From Stichopus chloronotus (taxonomy: Eukaryota; Echinodermata; Holothuroidea; Aspidochirotida; Stichopodidae): DNA of 64,000 nt. The stretch lies in assembly GCA_021234535.1 (NCBI GenBank), contig CM037843.1, forward strand, positions 14,401,677 to 14,465,676, in the 5' to 3' direction. Below the pieces are notes generated by a model. It saw only the letters and a program-made list of their open reading frames with translations. It ran no database searches and was not told the DNA's origin. The position numbers were made by a program, and so were the translations under genes. Shown in pieces: positions 35,723-50,700 of the stretch (position 1 is the first letter of the stretch; each line of letters starts with the position of its first letter).

Positions 35723-38700
35723 CTGAAAGAGGCAGAAAAAGGCTGATCTCTTTCAGATACTACACAGAAGTGTCATTTCATTTTGATTTTTCACACAACA
35801 CTTGAGTGCCTTTCTGGTCAGCCTAAGAGGGATGGAACTTGAGCATTACATGTACAGCTGGGGTGCACTTCCTTCTCATATTCAGTGACCCTAAAAATTC
35901 CCCCCAGAGGATTCTCACTTCCACAGATCATGGTAATAAAGATAATTACTGACTGTCCACCCAGCATAAACAACTTCAATGGAGAATCTTGCAATAGATT
36001 GGGACAGTACGTTGTCCTTCACTGCTACAGTGCTTAATCTTTATAGACAGACCACCTGCGAGGCCACAGGGTATTAAAAACAAACCTTAAAGGGGAATTC
36101 CAGTCAAGGAACATGTCTTCTGACTTATTTAAGCCATTTCAAACCATTTTCATTCATATTTTTGACGTTTTGAAATGAACTTCTCATGGGCAACATGATA
36201 CGTTCAAACTTCCCCCCCACATCTTCCTGTTAGGTCTATAGTCTACATAGAGTACAGTCTTTGCTACCTTAGCAAGCATAAAAGCTAGGTTTCATTTGAC
36301 AGTGAAGTTGATGAAGAATTATCAATCAATCAATCAATCACTCAATAAATCAATCAATTCATCAGTCACAGCTCCTGACTAGTAGCCCATCTTTTCTTCA
36401 TAGCTATATAGTAGTTGGGCAAGCTTCTTCCCTTTTACCTTCTTGATTCCACTCTTCCTGTCTGCCAGGTATTTCTCTCAGTTTCCTCTTCATCCTCTGA
36501 TTCATCTGACTCTGCCTGCTCCCTCAGCAGCTGAGCGGCCATCTCGCTGAGTTTCTCCGCCAAGAGCATCTTTCTCGATCTGCTGGCGTACTTTATCGCC
36601 AGTGTCCATGCTTGTTCCGATGTCATCATCTTGCAGACCTCGGCGGCTCTCACCTCCCGATCTGCTCTGCAAGAAAGCTGCGATGTGAGACCGACAGACA
36701 TTCAAATGAGGGTACAATTAAAACTTGTACAGGGAGTAGAGAGAAATTTCATGGTCTTCAGATACAATTTAGTCAATGTTCTGTTTATGCTGATAAATTT
36801 TAACAGAAAAGATACCATTCCCAGGTAAAAATTTATGTGCTAGCTAATGTATCAGACCCTGCAACCATTCATCAAACTTTGCAGATGCCTCCTGTTTAAT
36901 AGTCTCTATTAAACCTTTGAAAGGTTCAAAATTCCACAGGTTGCTCAAATCTCTTGCATTAAATCATCTTTCTCTGTCACTCTTCTTTCTTACATTGCAC
37001 ATCTGTGGAAAAAATTTCTCCACTTCTCAAGGCAGGGAGAGGGGGCTTGAAAGAACATGTTTGTTCCATGATCTGTACATTGAAGCAGTTGATAGCATTA
37101 AATTCACACCGGGTCATTTCTCCGAAGATTATTTCGTTAATGTGACTTTCTTCATCTGTAACACGGTATGAAACAGCAACATTCTCATGTGACATCTATT
37201 AAAATGATTTTTTGTATCTGATCAAAGAAACTGTACTATCTTGTGTCCAGATTTCCAAACTTTCAAGGCTATTGTAACCTCAAGGCAGTGGCTACCCGCT
37301 GGGCAATTTTCTCTTCCACATCTTCCATGCTACCTCTGTTTTGTTATCAATACAACAGTCTCTCTCATAACATGCATCCTACAAGTTGATGACGATCCCT
37401 GTTCCAATGCTTTCATAGCACCTGCAGAAGTGGTACACTTTTATTGGCTGGCTAATACTTCAAGAGTACCTTTTCAAATTCCGAGAAAGTAAAAGTGTTT
37501 GCTCTGTTAGGGTTTCTACTTAAAATTATACCATGGGTGTTGGAAGCACCCGTTCTTTTGTATTTCAACCACGTGTGTGACATTCCATATTTACATCACT
37601 ATCTGAGAGAGCCTGTGTGTAACAAAATGCATGGCGATGAACTACCCCCCTAAAAATATTGAAAACTTACAGCAAACATCTTCATCAAGGTATCCTGTCC
37701 TGTTGTGCTTGTTCCAGCCATCAAACTCTCTCGGAGGTATACTTCCTGCAGGAGGATGAGTGAGAGAGACGGTGAGCAAGGTTTACATTGTTTAGTGAAG
37801 AGGAGAAAAAGTATAGTTCATATTTGTTTAATTTCATGACCAAGTCTAATACCTTCTTTATAATCTTTTGGGGAGAAGAATGCAGTCCAGTCTGTTTAGA
37901 CATATTTACAATAGATGAAATACTTATGAACTTGTGTAGAACTTCTGCCTTTTACTCCAGCATGTAAGAACAGTGGCAGGGAGAGTCATTGATTGAAAAC
38001 CTCAGCATGGAGAACTGGATAAAGTAGCAAAGTTGACAGCAACTTGAACAACTGTGTTGTATATTCTTCTGTGTCGCATTTTCTTCTAAGAGCTAGCTCC
38101 CAGATGACATTATTTTCTTAAAAAACTTGCCAATGCAGAAAACTTTTTAAAAATGCCAAAAAAATTTTAAGTATGAAACTGACCTCCAATTGGCCCTTAT
38201 CACCTTCCAAGTCACAGAGAGGAAGCTGAAACGGTAACAGGATGGGAGTGGGTCTAGGAAGGGTCGGAGGAAAGGTGGACCCCTTGCAAGCTGACGCAGC
38301 GGATCTGCGCAGGGTTTTCTTGCATCCCAATGATCCAGTGGTGGTCAGATTTACCTTTTGCCTGAATAAGAGTAAAAATTATGGGGGAGAAATTGACAAC
38401 TGAATTACAGGCAAAACAAACTGTTTAAGTTACCAACAGTCACTGCCTAAATTCAGTTTCTTACGGAGTGTCACACATTTAAGGAAAAATATGGAATAAA
38501 CAAGAGCCTAAGGGCACTATGGTTCCTTGTGTGAAGGTAATTTTAACTCACCTGCAGTCATTTAGTCTTAACCAAGGTTAATCCACAATTTAACACATCC
38601 CAAAAATGTTTGAGCCCCAGTTTGTACATGAGAATGCTTATTAGCCTAAGGCACTCCACTACCATAGTACTAATCTGAAAAATCCTTAACACTAACATAT

Positions 38701-41700
38701 AATCTGTTGAAGAACTATTGCTTTGCACAATGCAATAATTTGTGACGCATATGGCCCAACCTGAAGTTCAAGCCACAAATGTTCAGTACTGCAGGTGGTT
38801 TCACTACCACAATGCTTATTTGACAATCCTTCCACATTGTAATGCAAAATATACGCAGAAAAGAAACATTTTGCATTTTTTCATAAATGGTCAATAAGGC
38901 CCATGTGGGACCCATTATTCTGAACAACCAGAAGGAACCACTAGCATAGTAGTAATGTGACACAATTTCAGCTTAATGCCATACAATCTGTAGGAGAAAA
39001 AGCTTTTTGCATCTTCTCTTAAAATGGCCCATTTCGACCTTGCAACCAAAAGTCTTGAACACCCCATGGCTCCACTTCCACAATGCATCTATATACCAAG
39101 TACAAACTTTGTCCACACTTAACAATTTGAGACATTGTGTTAAAAAGGTTTTCATGGTTTTTCCCCGGATGACCTTTGACCTCCACCAAAAACAATATCA
39201 CACACATTCTCAACATGGCAAACCTACATACCATATTTGACTTCCATCCGACCTTCTCCTATTGAATTCGAGCATACCCAAGCAAGTGTCACAGACACAC
39301 ACCAACCTGACTGCATTCCTTGCTGATGCCAGGAACCAAAAGTTGCAGTATTTGTCAATTAAGGAAATTTTTGTGGTCGAAATTACCACCAGCTAGTCAG
39401 TTGGTAGATACTGTCTCAGAAGGATACATGGTAATGGATCACTTGGAGGAAGATTACTCAGAAAAGTACCTCAAATCTTTCTCACATTGACATATCCCCC
39501 TTATAATGTATGTCATCAGTGTCATCACCCAGCATCATTATCATCACCACCTTCATCATAAGCATCATCATCACCACCACCATCATCATCTTGATCATCA
39601 TCACCACTATCACCACCATCATCACAATCAACATCACCGTTACAATCATCAAATTATCGTCACAATAATCATACCATCATCACCACCACCATCATCATCA
39701 TAATCATCATCATTACTGTAATAATCATAATCATCACCACCATCATAATTGTTACCACCATTATCATCAGCATCATCACCACCATCATTATGATCCTCAT
39801 CATCTGGTTCAACAGCATCATAATCACCATCACCACACCACATTGCTTTGAGTTTACAGTCTTGACTGTAGTTCATCTCAATGATTCTCTGAGAGTGATA
39901 TTCATTCCTGATCTTTGTACAATAATTTACACCAATAATTCCATTCTGGTTAGTCATAACATGTCAGTGTGCTTTCAAGAAATTTTAATAATTGGTTCAT
40001 TGTTCAACCTCAATAACTTCACAAAGCTTGGCTGAGGGGAGGTACCAGTGCCACAAGATTTGCTCCATTCAAGCCAATAGAGGACCTTTTGTTTCCTGTG
40101 AGGTGTTTACCTCATTATCAGGAAAGTAATTTTCCACGAAATCTTCTGAGCAGTTACCAAGACTATCAAATCTCAAAGAAACATATTTACATGTGCCTTG
40201 GTGTTGGCTACTGGAATCCATGACAAAGATGTCCGGTTGTACAGTCTTACGATCCCATTGGAATCGACACTTGATGCAGTGCCCTCTGCTGTAAAACTGT
40301 GGATGAAACAAAATATCAGAGAATACGGACAGTCCAGATGAAATGATTGAGAACATTTCTAGATAGAACAATCTCACAATCTAAGTGTTTAGCGGTCAGT
40401 TTGCAGCTACAATTGCAGTCATCTGTTTGAAACAGTCCTGACAGAAATTTGACAAAATAAAAAAAAACATATTTTACATGAAGTATCACTGTTTACTCAA
40501 TTAAGCCCATTTTGAACTTACCCAAGCCAGGTCAAGGTGGCCTTGGAACTCAGAGGTAATCTCGAATCTAGAACAATAGCTTTTGTTTTCTTAGAAACCT
40601 GGTAGAGTTGGAATCCTAGGCATTGGTCCCCTGGTATACCTGCCAAAATAACAATGAAGTAACTGTTTGCATCTGAAAAAGATTTGACCATAGTATCCAC
40701 CACACAAAAAACAAAAGTAATGAAAATGCAAACATGGCAATTGAACTTCAACATAAAAATGTCACCGAGTGTCAAGTGTAGGTGGTAGAGGTCAAAGTGT
40801 GGTAGTCAGACTTGTGATTCCTTGATTAATAATAGGGCAGAGTTGAATGGGAGCAAATGCATCACACCACTGAGTTCAAGTTTTTGATGGTATTATCAAT
40901 GAACAGCTTCAAGCCAGGGCCATTGGTAAGGGATGATATTTTTCTGGGATGATATATTTATCAAATTGAGGGAACCGTAATATTTCTCAGTCTAGTTGTT
41001 TTGTCCCTGACCTGGTGTGGAGGCAGGAACCAAGCTCCTCTTCCTCCAATGCACATACCACTTACTGCGCCAACCAAGTGCAACATTGTCAGGTATCAAG
41101 GACCAAAATATGAGGAGAATAAACATAAAGTTTACTTTTACACCAAATGCTGAATGGTTACTGACCTGTGCCCTGATGGTAAACGACAATCATTTGTTGT
41201 CCATCTGCTGCCATGGTAACGATGGGTCCCGGGAGACAGAATAGACCCTTCTGGATCCCACTGAGACTGAAGATCCTGAGATGCCTTTTGTTGGTTCCAA
41301 CAGCCAGAAAATCATTCCCCAAGGAAAGTGCCTATGAAGGCAATGTAACAAGTGAGAACATCAATGTCAGACGAATCTCAAAGTAAGTAAGAGGATGGGT
41401 TTAAGTCCTGATGCAAGTTCAAAACTGCAATGATGTAACCCAAGTGCAAAGACTGTCAAAGAAGAAATTTCTTAAGTAGCTCTCGTGTACTGTTTCTCAC
41501 TGAGAAAGCTGAAAGAGAGTTATGTTCAGCAGATCAAATGGGGAACTTATGCATGCAACTTGGAAATGGGAATCTGAATCAATGTTACAGAGTGAAGAGG
41601 GGAGGGGGGAGGGGTAGAGGAGGGAGACCCCACTGTCCAGATACTGATTGACTGACGGCAGGAGGGAATGAGTCTGCAGTTGGTATTGCCGACAAAGTAG

Positions 41701-44700
41701 GAAGCCATTTTGTCTAGAATATACTATGCATACCACATTAATCACAAAAAATCCCCTCATAAAAGGCACATGTTCTCCCACAACTTATGAACAATGATAA
41801 GTTTGAGCTATTTAGACCACGGTGTAGTTTATGTTTCTCTCAATGACACTCCACATCTAATACCATCCAGATATTTGCAGCCCCACCCATGACAAAAATG
41901 GCTACTTTTGTCAGCCACTGTTCTACATCACAACCTGGGCAGCACTAAGTTCTCTAGAGGTACTGCAGATACTAACATAACTAGTCTCACATTTCTACTA
42001 ACACCTACCATTACAAAATCTAAGTCCTCTCAATAAGGAGGGGGCCAGAGGATCATACAGGGTTTGCACCCCAGGAAATTAGCCATACCTTGACAACTTC
42101 GTCCTTTGGCATACACATCGACCACTCTTTCTGTGCATCCCATGATGCAAAGTACTGACAAAGGATTTGGCTGTGGTGAGGAAAAAAAATAAGGGAAAGC
42201 CAAAATAAAATTGCGGAGTTCTAGAGGAGAGAAAGCTATGGATGTTATAAATTTTGAAAGAAGCAACAGAAACTTTAATTAAATATCAGTAATGAACCAC
42301 CCCTATCAACACATTAACCTCTTGAAATAATGGAACAGTCATGATAGTGTCTTTACCAAGTTTCAAAAGGACATGGAAATGTAAAGAAGGAACTTAATAG
42401 CTCTATGACATTAAAGAAAGAAATGTCTTTTTGGCGAGCTTTCCTCTATGAACCTCACTTTCCACAACATTTAAGAGTTAAGGACCCCCCTCAAACCACT
42501 CAAGATAAAATTGGTGGTTGATGTTTCATTTGGAGCACCAGTTTGGATTACCATTTTTCAAATGTTTTGCTTACCTCGGTACATCATCTTCACCCTCCGT
42601 GGCCAGGAGGACGGCCTGGCTGTTGAGTTCTGCCATCGTGTAGTTCAACTGGTTGTCAAAATGGAGGGAATGGTGGACAGATGTGTCGTGAAATTCCACG
42701 TCTATGGACGACTCTTCGTCCGTGTCGTAGCAGCGGATGACGCCGATCATGTTCCATTTCTGAGTCGTTGAGAAGAGAAAAGCAATGCTGAATAAACTTA
42801 GTGATTCTACAATGACATTGGCACAATCATGATTTCAGACAGATTTCCAGAAGAGCAAATGTAGGGTTGTTCATTGACGTTACCATCTCATTTCCACTTG
42901 GTGTTTTCGAAGGAGTTTTGAACCAACTTGGACACAAATTTATGTGATTTCAAAAGTTTCAAAATATTCCACTAGACTTTTACATTCTCATCAGTGACTT
43001 ATAAAAAGTGCAACTGACACAACTTGACAACAAATGCTGACATGCACAAAAATTCTTTTGTCTCGTGATTCTGCTGAAATGAGGCCAACAAAATCCCGTA
43101 AGGAACAGACATATATCAGACACCTTCATCGGCATGCTCTAAGCTGTCATCATAATTACATTCAGAGTCCACCCCCTATACCAGATGATACCTCTACACT
43201 GGCATCTTCCGGAGTTTTCATCCGCACTTCGAAAGAAAAATCTGTGTGATCAACTTTACCATAAACCTGCTGGAGAGATGAACGGGCGTGGAGGAAGGAA
43301 CAAACGGTTTCTGTAGCGGGGTCGGTGCGGGGCCGGTGATCGGAGGCGGCAGCATCTTCGGTTCACTGACCACCGATGCAGAGTCCACATCACCAGCAGC
43401 GACGTTACTTCCATCTGAAGGAGCGAAAGAGACTTGGTAACCCTTCAAATTGTAATCAACTCTTGTAAAATTCAAAACCAATCTGTTCTTACCACTTCTA
43501 GTCGCAAAATGTTGAGTGCCATCTTACCATAATTTATTGGAAAGTCATGCATTTCAGGCATTGCAATTGTATTAGAAAAATGTAAGTTTCAAATTAATCA
43601 CGACAATGACGAGAGCAACATGACATAATAGACAAAACTCTAATGTTGGCAGTTCAATTCAACTATTCACTGCATACAATTTCTACGAGGTGAATTCCCT
43701 AAAAATGTCATTTCTGGTACCAATTTTGGATAAAGTTGTTGGTTATTTTCAAATTTCTTTTTGCCCTAACTTGTCCTCTGATTTCGATGAGGAGCTGACA
43801 TCACACAATATTTTATTGCAAGTCCCAAGGAAAAACTTCAAAACAACAACATGTGCAACTCCCAAGTTGTAAAAAGCCTGGATAAAGAAAACAGTTACAG
43901 AGTAATTGTCGAAGCTGAATTAGGACAAGAATCATCATCACTGCATTGAGAGGTACCATCACTACCTCGAGAGGTATCGTCAGTGGCCAAGACCTTGTCC
44001 GTTGACGGGCCCAGGTTTTCTCGCAAGTCAGCATCGGGATCAAGATTCATGTCTTCATCCATGTCCTCCACGTCCGCATCTTCCTTCTTCCCCTCTGCCT
44101 GGGTGACAGCATCCAACAGATCCTCGTCTGCCATGTCATCAAAGAGATCTGTAAAGTCCTCTTTCGTATCCTGTGGAGACGAGATGCTACAACCATAAAG
44201 AAGTGCAGACAAAGACATTCCTTCTCATCAAGAGAGATGACTGCTGTATAACATATGTACATCTTTATATCAGGCCCATATGCAGCTTTTTCAGTATGGG
44301 GGTTCGATTTTACCACAAGTGGAACTTTTTACCCGAAAATTATGACCAATAAATTAAAACTCATTATATATGTTGCTAACGTAGGCCTACTATCATAGGC
44401 TGAGCGGAACCCCACATCTTGTGGGGGGTTTGTCCGAACCCCCTGAAACCCCCCCTAAATACGGGCCTGTTTATACGCACATGTATACATCAAGGTGGCC
44501 ATCAGATTCTTAAACCCCTTTTTCTGGCAGGGAATCTCTGACCTTTTTGGAATATTTGGTTGAGAACAACTGGTGTAGAAGAAAAACTTATTTAAAGAAA
44601 TCCCTTGAGTGAACAATGTGTTTGATTCTTGGCAAAAGCCCAAGTGAAGACATTGATGTTTGCATCTGTTGGTTTCTATTTCCTGGAACCAGAAGGCACA

Positions 44701-47700
44701 AATGCACTGTGGTTTCAATGATCTGATTATGAGTCTTTTTTTTGAGTCTGACATTATGAAGCGTAGGATGTGTCACAAGCTACCTACATATCCTTTATAT
44801 GAAATATGAGATCTGTACAAGCGTAATTTTCTTGAAATCATGTCCACAAGGTTTTCACAATTTGAACCCTGTTGACCCCAAATGACCTTTGACCTCCACT
44901 GAAAACCAAAAGGTTCTTGCACTTAATGAGATACACCTACATACTGTATATGACATCTGTCAAAGCTTCATTTCTTGAGATATGATGTTTACAAGAACTT
45001 CAAGATGTGAACCTCTGTTGACCTAAAATGACCTTTGACCTTCTTTAGAGACAATGGAATTCTTTTATACTCAATGAGACACACTCACATACCACAAAGG
45101 AGATCTCCCCAAGCTTTTCTTCTTGAGATATTGTGTTTACATTGTTTTTACAATTTGACCCTGCTGACATAAAGTGTCTAAATGTGAGGTCTGTCCAAGC
45201 TTCCCTTCTTGAAATACTGTGTTTACAAGGTTTTCACAATTTGACCCCTTTTGTCCTCAAATGATCTTTGACCTCTACCAAAATCAGTGTGGATCTTGGG
45301 ACTAATTGTGGTCCACCTACATATTGCAATTGAGATTTGTCCAAGCCTCTGTTCTTGAGACATCATGTTTGAAAGGTTTTCACAATTTGACCACTGTTGA
45401 CCCCAAGTGACCTTTGACCTCCAGCAAAAACAACAGGCTTCTTGTACTTGATATGGTACACCTGTGCACTAAATGTGAGACCTGTCCAGGCTTCTCTTCA
45501 TGAGATATCATGTTTACAAGGTAAGCATCCCAAACCCACATACACAAACACACATACACTGCTGTGTGATTACAAAGGTTACTATTTCTTCGAAACCAAA
45601 AGTGTAATCTTCATCATTCTTCGTGTTAAAATCACTGGGACATTTACTTATTATTTTTAAGTTTGAATTCAGTTAACCTGTGGTTCTTGCAGATATGTAA
45701 AGTCAAAACAAGAATTTAAAGTGAAACAGGACATTCACATTACAAGACAATTCCCACTTCCCAGTATATGAAAAAGCAACAGACATGAAAAAGTGATACA
45801 AAGACTGTACTAAGCTTCCCTGTCTTCTGTTTGGGAACCGGTGGGTATAACAAACTGTATGTATGCATGCCCACGATGGCAGGGGCATGGATGGTCACAA
45901 GCCATTCCCACATCCTATAACACACACATAATTAAATTGTGGACAGTCTGTACTTACTGAAGACACTGGATTGGACTTAGAGTGGTCTCCTTCCAGAACG
46001 TCTTCCAGTAGACCAATCTGACCAAGATTGTTTGTGAAGGCAATCGATGTGCCAGTCTTTGGATTCCACACAGCGCACAGTAGAGGGAGGTCTTTCCTTT
46101 CCTTGAAACTGAAATGTCGAGATACGTTTGCAAACGGCTGGTAATGTCTCAGCACGACTAATGTGTTCTACGTAATATGCATGAACCGTCTGAACAAATG
46201 ATTCATCCTTTTGGTTCCTGTTTACCTTTAACAGGGTTCCTGCACTTTCTAGGGCTTCAATTTTCATGACTTTCCCTTCACATTCCTAAGACCAAGTCAA
46301 GAATTTCCATGACCTTCCTCCTTTGGTCTTACATAAAGTTTTCGACTATAACAGCAAAAGCCAAAGCAATATGAGGTGTTGAAAGAGAATAACAAATTTT
46401 GAAATTTCAAGTGAGAATACAGTTTTACATTAAAAGTGAGAAGGGGACAATGTTTCTCATTTTCACCACTTTTTAAGGACTTGACACAATTTCCCTGAAT
46501 TTCAAGCCTTTGCAGGCTTTGAAATAATTTTCAAAATTTTCATGACTTGTCCAGGTTTTCCATGACCATAACTGTAGGAACCTTGCTTTAATGTTAGCCA
46601 GTGACCCCTGCCTGTGATACAGGAAGTCAAAATGAAAGGGGGAATAATTTGATGCCAGAGAGGAAACTATCTAGGAGGATTTCACTATTTTCTATGAAAA
46701 GCCAATTACAGCCTCACATACAGTAGTAAACGTGTTGCAAAATTATTTCACAATATTTTCACAATATTTCAAATATTAAATCTTAGAGTGCAGGGAATCC
46801 TTGGAGACAGATTTAGGCATAAAAACATGAAAAAGTTGAGAAATTCTGCAACACACAAAATCCCATCCAGAAATAGGTACCCCAGACTCCAACCTCTACA
46901 AACAAAATTCATAGCTCAAAGCACACAATTAAGACATGCTTTTAACCTTCCCTTCCACCCTGACAATGGGGGGGGAGGGCCTGTCATCACACCTCCAGCA
47001 AGTCTGTTTGCAAGCCTTGTTCTATGGCTTGCTCCTACCATTATGAGTAGCTGGAATTTCTCCTCACCTTTTGATGCATTTCTTTGCTGCAACGTTCCAT
47101 ACATTGATGAATCCTAGAGTCGTTATCGATGCTAGGTGAGCTCCGTCTGGTGACCAACTCACCACAGAAGTAACCCCCAAAGTCTCTTCATCAACCTTCA
47201 AAGAAAAGGAGAGCTCCCAGCTGTCTCTCTCGTAAAACTGAATCTCTCGCTCGAGTGGGACGGCCAAAAGCTGTGTGCCAAGATGAAACCGAGGCGACCA
47301 ACATAATAGTAACTATTTAACACTGTTATATGGTCACAGTCACCATCAAAATGAACCAAATAAAGGGGCTATGCTGCTAAATGAGATTCATTTAACACTA
47401 TGAGTTGCTAACTCAAACACAGATGATGAAACTGGAGACGCGTCACTCACCGACTGGATGAAAAGTGCATCAACGCTTCTATACACTATTATGCATGGAT
47501 TCTCATGTAGCAGTATTTGAATACTTGTGGGTGTTAGACAATGTTCTGTAAAACTCACTGAGGACTTTCACATTCATATACAACTTGCTGTCCGTGATAA
47601 ATTTATTAAAATGATCGCAGAAAGGGTCTTCACCCAAACTTTTCACACTGAAAAAACAAATTCTCGTTACAAAAACATATTAAATACTGGTGAAATAACC

Positions 47701-50700
47701 ACCAAACTGCAGTCAAATTCACTGATGCAGACATTACAGCGTGCATTAATGAAGGCGAGGAGTAGCAATGAATACTAGAAGAGAATGTATTCCAACGTAC
47801 CTTTCCATCTTTTGGCTTCCAAGCGATCCTGGCAAGAGTCTGTGACAAACTGTGAAAATTACAGTAGTATACAGTACATACATTGTTCATTGAAAAATCG
47901 CTACACTTTTGAGTTTTCCTACAGTACATGCCTCAATCAATTTGTGTTGGCAACGTGTGTCTCTTTGTATGGTGACAAAATAGAAAGATGAGGTGATGAA
48001 TTTACTACGTGGTGTAAGAAATGTTATATAATGAAAATTGAGATTGTCACATTCTACAACAAATTTTTCAGATGTGGAAATTTAGAGTCATTCATTTTGT
48101 ACATTTTGTTTCTCATTTGCAAGAATCCATTTGAAAACAGTTAACCATTGAAAATATCATTTAAAGTTTACCTTATATCACTGCACTTTGGAAATAAGAC
48201 AATGGATTTTTCCCAGTTCTGTGGATGAGGAATAATTTGGGCATTAAATACACCTTTGTATCATAACAATGTTTCCACCACTTAAATTTATACACAAAAT
48301 AAAAGTAAAAACAATTTATGCTCAAAGTAAGCCAGTAACAACGTTGAAGGAGCAAACGAACTTTTAAATTCCATTCAAAGTCTCTTTTTTACTGCCATAA
48401 ATCTTCCTATATCACCACATCTAAACTTACCAACCAGACATTGGTTAATATTTAGACATTGCAGTGAGTGTTGCACAGATATGCAAAACATCAAACTAGT
48501 TGAATGGAAGCTTCCACAAATGTGGCACAAAGAAGAATATCAAGTGAGGCAAAGAGATATATGACAAGGTTCCTGCACCTTCAGGAAAGTTAAAGTTCAT
48601 GCATTTTCCATAACTATTTCATGACCTTCACATAATTATTTCACCACCAAATTTGACCAATGCTGAATGCCGAATACAATGATCGTGATACAAAGTAAAT
48701 GTCTTAACTTGTGAAAAATGAGCAGTCCTTTCTACTCCTCCTGACTTTTCCATTACTTCTATCATTTTTTTACAAAATTCCATGTTTTTTTTTTTAGTAT
48801 TGCACAGATATGCAAAACATCAAAATAGTTGAATGGAAGCTTCCACAAATTCAGCACAAAGAAGAATATCAAGTGAGGCAAAGAGATAAATAACAATGTT
48901 CTGGGAAGTGCAAACAAAATTTTATGACTTTTCCAGGCCCTGGGGAACCTCAAATAATTACGAAGGGTTAGTCTAGGGCTTAAAACTGTTGCATGTTGGA
49001 GTTGCTGTCGGTTTCAGTAATTATGACCCTATATCATAGAATAACCTACCTTGTCACTTATGTTCCAGATTTTGAGGGAACCATCACAGCTGGACGATGC
49101 CTATGGAGAGATGTTGACAACATATCAAAGTTTAAAGTGCAGCCACATATTGATGCATCAATAGTTTTCCTTTGAAAAGAATTGTTTGGCTAGATCAACT
49201 CAACTGAATTCAGATCTGAGCTTTATTTTCATTTAGGAACTACATAATGACTTTTTCAGACTTGGTTTTCTACTTCCGATTATAGCTTGCTAAGTTTAGT
49301 AAAGTTTGATGACTAACGTACTGTTTGCCAAGGCTGTATGAGGAATAATTTAGCTATTGCATTTTCATTTTGTGTAGCACTTTAAAGGCCTTATGGGTGT
49401 TCTTTCACTCTTTCAAACTTCCACATACAAAAGAAAAGAAAACAATGTCTGCTACACATGTTTCAGTTATCATGTGATACCAGAAAAATGATTCCTCCAG
49501 CAAAATAACATCAGGTTTTTAAAGTGGAACTTTTCTGTTGGCAGAGATCTACCAAGAGTGGTAAAGTGGATTTGTCTACCAATCCCATTCGATTCATGGA
49601 GCAGCACTCTCTGAAGGAAAGTGAAAGCACTGCACTGTCTTGTCTTGAAATATAGATAGAATAGTGGCATTTCACTTTTCCTCACCCCCACCCTCCCTTT
49701 TTAAGCAGTTCTGGATGGTACACTAGCTGGGGTTGCAAATGACGGGCACTTACCACAAATTCTGACAGTGGGTCTATCGCTACACTGAGTATCGGAGCAG
49801 TGTGGGCTGTTAAGATTGTCTGATCAGATGTATCCTGGAGGTCGATGACCTTGATCGTAAAATCGCTGCGAGGAATAAGACGAAAGTGCTTCATTATCAG
49901 AATTCATTCGCAACAGAAAGAATTGTGATACATTCAGTAACCACCGTTGCCCAGTTGCTATCTGCCATCTAAGCAAACTGTGTTTCTGGCACTGTACATT
50001 AGCTGCAAGTTTGCACCTTTGAGGTATTGTCGTCATTAAGATTTCTCCCATCACCTTAATGTACAGATAGTTTTATCTGCTCTCAACATAAATATTCCAG
50101 GAAGCTTTTCTGTATACTTTGAATAAACTATAAAGTAGAAGGTAACATGTAGCAAGACAATTTATGTGGAACCACTGCCAATCATCCTGAAATACTTACC
50201 CTGCACCAGCCACAAGCTTCTTTCCATCTTCACTCAAGTTGATATGAGTAACTGGAGCAGTGAACCGACATAAGATGCCATCGGGTGACCCCTCGGGCAA
50301 CAGGTAAGATTGGACTGTATTAGAGTCTGTACCTGCAAAAATCTTGCTTCCCTTTGAGGAGATAAGCAAAAAATACTTGTATGAAGTGGCAATACAGTAG
50401 CAGAAGTTGTAAAAACTCAGATCTGGATGAATACTGCATAATATTACAAATTTTGGGTGACAAGTTGAATGGATACATTCTTGCTAACTCTATCATTTTC
50501 AAAATTCTCAGACAAAGGTCCAATTGCTGTACCAAACCTCAGCCATCAAGCAGTCTAAAATTATTGATGAAGGGTTAATCCTAGCAGAGCTAGTGAATCT
50601 GAATCCAACAAGACTACTGCATGAGATTTATTCTCTTATATAGGGACCTCACTCACCTGTCTCATCTGACTGATGCATTATTCATAATTTACCAACACTG

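Noticed and set aside
38184..38361. WDHD1 as a pseudogene
   Set aside because: Twenty-two of 23 exons are intact with interlocking phases and normal splice sites; one surplus base is better explained as an error or rare allele.
39506..39957. Open frames rich in His (plus) and Asp (minus)
   Set aside because: Both are produced by the CAT/CAC microsatellite in a WDHD1 intron.
45442..45660. 72-codon plus-strand open frame
   Set aside because: It lies across the minus-orientation AGGTCA array and is a by-product of the repeat.
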